DNA of 64,000 bases. Source: Bryoerythrophyllum caledonicum. Taxonomy: Eukaryota > Streptophyta > Bryopsida > Pottiales > Pottiaceae. The stretch is from positions 37,746,199-37,810,198 of the forward strand of contig OZ020516.1 of NCBI GenBank assembly GCA_963971425.1. Direction: 5' to 3'. A program made the position numbers and the translations under genes. This document shows, in pieces, positions 60,662 through 64,000 of this stretch; position 1 is the stretch's first letter; the number at the start of each line of letters is the position of its first letter. The notes under the pieces were generated by a model. It saw only the letters and a program-made list of their open reading frames with translations. It was not told the DNA's origin and made no database searches.

Positions 60662-63600
60662 TCAAAATACAGTGTCCCGAGTGGTGTGGGACAGCACCGG
60701 AGAGCTGTAATCCAGTCCGTGTGCAGCCACCTGCAAAGAATTTCGACAACTCAGCAAGCGGAGAAGGCATGAATAGGACTGTTGAAATGGCGACAGCAAT
60801 TCTAATGGTTTTAGTGGCGCTCATATGGTACCCATACGAAGAACTAAAACGAAATCACTAACACAATCTCCTGCCAAATAGTACCAAAACCACATTCTAG
60901 AGTAATACGAGAATTAGTATCAAAACCACACGGTTAATTCGTGATTTGACCTACTTCTGCGGAAGCTTTGAAGCAATCAGAACGTATATCGAAGAAAAAC
61001 TTGTAAATAACTCTTTAGTGGCTTACCATAGCAGTCAGAGCAGAATATCTTTCCTGACTCAAATACAACGGCTTCCCTCTCCGCAACTCGATGTCCTGTC
61101 AAGAAAATTTGTTAGGGAAAAACATGTCAAGATTTGAAATGCAAATCGCATATAATCAAAAACACTGAATTTCATCTGCATAGAATACACGATGAATCAA
61201 GATTTCTTTCTTGACAACCGAGAGCAATACCTCTTCTCCAAAGGCATCCAGGTAGGGTGACGGCCACATAGTTTGTCGCTCGCACCGTTGCAAGAGGATA
61301 TTGGTCCTCTGAAAGAACAAAATTCTCAGTTAACAAAACTTTGAGTCGTTATTCGTCTCTAACAAGATGATTGCAGCAGCCCATTCAGTAACAAAAAATC
61401 CTAATACTAATTGCATCCAATAACTGGAATTCACGGTGGGAGACATACTCTGGCATCTTTCCGTTTGCTCTAAGAAGCACAGCAGAAAAAATAGATGGAT
61501 ACAATTCACAGGAAAACTTACGCGCAACATCAAAAACACGCCAATCCCTGCTCCGCAGACCATGGCATGCCTATAACACTCTCCTTGCCGGTTGACACTG
61601 TTACAAGAAGAAAATCATCTGAGAGCTTCAGTATTGAGCTCGCTCATCCATCAAGGGAAAGACTTTGAATCGGTAGAAGACGTAACATACAACCAGAAAT
61701 TGATTGACAAAGGAAGTGCAACTTCAAAAGTGCAGAGTAAGGGAAAAACCTGCAGCAAGGACGAGGACTGACTGCACAGCAAAGGGCTCCACACAAAAGG
61801 CACAAGGCTGGCCGATCAGGGACTGTATCACATCGAGGACACCGCTCTTTAACATATCTGCACAACAGACTCACAAAGTTTTAAAGAGCACGTTACTCAC
61901 TTGTACGCATCCTCTTGGCCCTTACAAACCCTAGACTCCATATTGCACGTTTAAATCATCTTACTGATTGAAAAAACACCAGTCAAGGGAAGAGAAGCAT
62001 TTGAAGGCATCAATAAGATCACCCAGAATAATCCTAAATAAACTGAAAGGAACGTAATGTCCTCCTGTCACCTGTTCAGAGGTACTGCTATTTCTACACG
62101 AGATACGTACCGCTGCAGAAGATCCTGAAATAAACGGGGTAACTGCATCATTCTGAATGGAGCAGCTGTTGTTAATCGTGGACCTTGACGAAAGTACCGC
62201 ACCCCTGTGTCAGTCTTCACATGTCTGCACCAACTTAGCACAAGGTTCTGAACTGCATCCTCCTCCAAGATATTCGTCAAAGTTGGAATACTGAATACAG
62301 TTTCTAATTCCTCCAACTCTTGCAGCTCCTGCAGCATCTGTCTCTCTACATCCTCTGAATTACTAGAAGAAGATGAACCTGTAGGAACCCCATGTGGTAG
62401 CTCCCACTGATGAGCCCTAGCAATGGGAAGTACTTGGTCTGAACCTGCCATCAAGTTTTGCAGCAGATAGCAGCGACGGAGAAAAGGCAGCGTCAAGCGC
62501 CTGATTACAACCAAAGGAGGACCCGCAGGTATAGGTGCATTTTCATCATCCAACTGGGGTTGAAGACATGTTCCAGCTAAATTGGAATGCACGGCCGCAA
62601 CGAAAGATATTGCTGATGGTGCCAATTCTGTGTCTAAAGCTAAAAACGCACCGGCTTGCGCTATAACCTGCAGCCAAGCCCATGAATGCCAGTTCAGCAC
62701 AAAGAAAGTGTTCCATACTAAGAAGTAAAAAGAGATCCACTAAAGAGATTAGGTTACAAAGGACCGCCACCAACGAACAGCAGTAGAAAATTCAACCTCT
62801 CACAAGTGCCATACATATTTCTAAGAATACAAAGACTAAGAGACTCTGAGAGGTAGTTTCACAAAGATGAAGCACCTGTTCAAATCGCTATTGTGTACAA
62901 AATGGTCCATTCAAAGTATACCATTCTTAAGAGCAGGCATACCTGAGTGACGGAAACCAAGTAAAATAGATGAACGAGGGCTGTAAATGGAGCTCCGTTT
63001 GCAGGGAACGGTAAAGGCAGGCAAAAGAGCAACCACAAGAACGAGGAGAAAGAATCGTGAACTAGTACTGGATCTGCCATTCTCTTCCAAAACTGTACAT
63101 CTGCCGCATCGTGTCCCTTATCTAGATACTGTAAAAGAGAAGAAAAATTCCCTGCATCACAACACCAATTGGTCGATTACATTAAGAACAACCGAATTAT
63201 AGAATCAATTTACCTTTTACGGGAGACAACTACATGTAGAATGCAGGAATAGCAAATGTAAACAAAGTGATTTAATGCGTTTTGTAAGTTACAACGGAAG
63301 TCCTCAATTTCAAACATATCCCAAAACGAGTATGTTAAAAACACTGCAGATATAATATAGAAACCGACCAAAAGATAAGGCATCGCAGGCCAACAAGAAA
63401 ATTTAGAGTGTTCAAAACTTCCAGTTCACATGTCCTCATGGAATTCACGTCATACAATCAAAGAAATACTTCACAATACTTGAGCTTCTTCCTTACCATG
63501 CAGTGCCTTTTCCGCAAACAAGTCCCTGGAGATGCCATTAGCGATAGAGTCCAGCAGCAGCTGCATGCCCCTCGCTCTCAGTAGAACAGCCTGACGACTC

Positions 63601-64000
63601 TGGCTTCGAGTGGCTTTGGCAGCATGAAGCAGGAGAGGTAAAACAGAGCCATGTGTTGCGTCACCCACATTCACCAATGCAACCAAGCCGTTGGCAATAT
63701 TCTCAGTGATTTTGTGACTCCGAGCAGCCAACTCTGCAGACATGAGCGAGTATCTGAAGACGTCCCAAAGCAGTAGCCCTTGATGTACCCGACCATGTAT
63801 AATGGTAGTGAAAGGGTCCTTTTCAGGATAAAATAACCCACAGAGTCGCTTGGCGAGATCTTCCAGGACCCCCTTCACTGTATCAGGGAGTTGAGGAGCA
63901 ACCACTCTCCGAAAACCAGACTTGGATACTAATTCTTCGGCTTTGACTAGTAATCGCAATGCATGCTCCAGTTGCAGGATGGCCGGGCTACCAGAAGTAC
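60662..64000 (-). CDS. PRT6: PRT6-type N-recognin E3 ubiquitin ligase, C-terminal part (gene runs off the window)
   Basis: Recognises proteins with destabilising N-terminal residues in the Arg/N-degron pathway; in plants this governs turnover of oxygen-sensing transcription factors. Eight 3' exons are visible: 64,000-63,480 (incomplete), 63,128-62,943, 62,667-62,111, 61,857-61,750, 61,597-61,522, 61,308-61,231, 61,095-61,027 and 60,730-60,662. All phases fit. Family blocks in order: SPAILQLEHALRLLVKAEE at the window edge; HQGLLLWDVFRYSLMSAELA; FWKRMADPVLVHDSFSS; PFRMMQLPRLFQDLLQRY; the Cys-rich zinc region RCPRCDTVPDRPALCLLCG with CCSVNRQGECYRHA; MWPSPYLDAFGEE; RRGKPLYLSQERYSALTAM; and the terminal VAAHGLDYSSPVL. 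This is the conserved UBR C-terminal module. The UBR box and RING region lie outside. The reading is intact throughout. Confidence 0.93.

Overview
The window reads as nuclear DNA of a streptophyte (plant-lineage) organism with a repeat-rich genome. The evidence is typical GT-AG spliced genes, a plant-type N-degron E3 ligase (PRT6), a single-CRM-domain RNA-binding protein, an alpha-type carbonic anhydrase with a signal peptide, a plant-style P450 and a Copia element primed by initiator tRNA-Met. I cannot name the species. The translation factor eIF4G keeps a C-terminal W2/HEAT-3 domain that, to my knowledge, flowering-plant eIF4G lacks, which would fit a bryophyte, lycophyte, fern or streptophyte alga better than a flowering plant.

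Layout: all five host loci lie on the minus strand. (1) 3.3-6.1 kb: CRM-domain protein, 4 exons. (2) 20.5-22.5 kb: alpha carbonic anhydrase, 6 exons. (3) 38.6-39.2 kb: N-terminal half of a cytochrome P450, cut off next to a Copia LTR. (4) 40.5-53.1 kb: eIF4G, 18 exons and about 2,511 residues, reconstructed here with every splice phase consistent. (5) 60.7 kb to the window end: the 3' eight exons of PRT6. The host genes are ordinary housekeeping functions (organelle RNA metabolism, CO2/bicarbonate exchange, translation initiation, N-degron proteolysis) and do not form a pathway cluster.

The rest is mobile-element territory. A nearly full-length but broken Copia element (31.8-38.6 kb) has recognisable LTRs, primer-binding site and polypurine tract. 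A second Copia ruin (28.7-30.7 kb, minus), a MULE-like transposase ruin (15.8-18.5 kb, minus) and LINE tails (10.4-11.1, 26.4-26.8 and 56.4-57.0 kb) also occur.

Two short-element families were worked out from the sequence. One is a set of six short non-autonomous elements whose inverted termini start CCC and abut TTAA, the signature of piggyBac-type insertion. The other is a roughly 80-130 bp retroposon with a hairpin 3' end, a (TTC)n tail and 10-14 bp target-site duplications. One copy has a tail grown to 281 pure triplets (843 bp). A 200-base run of N (53,602-53,801) is an assembly gap.
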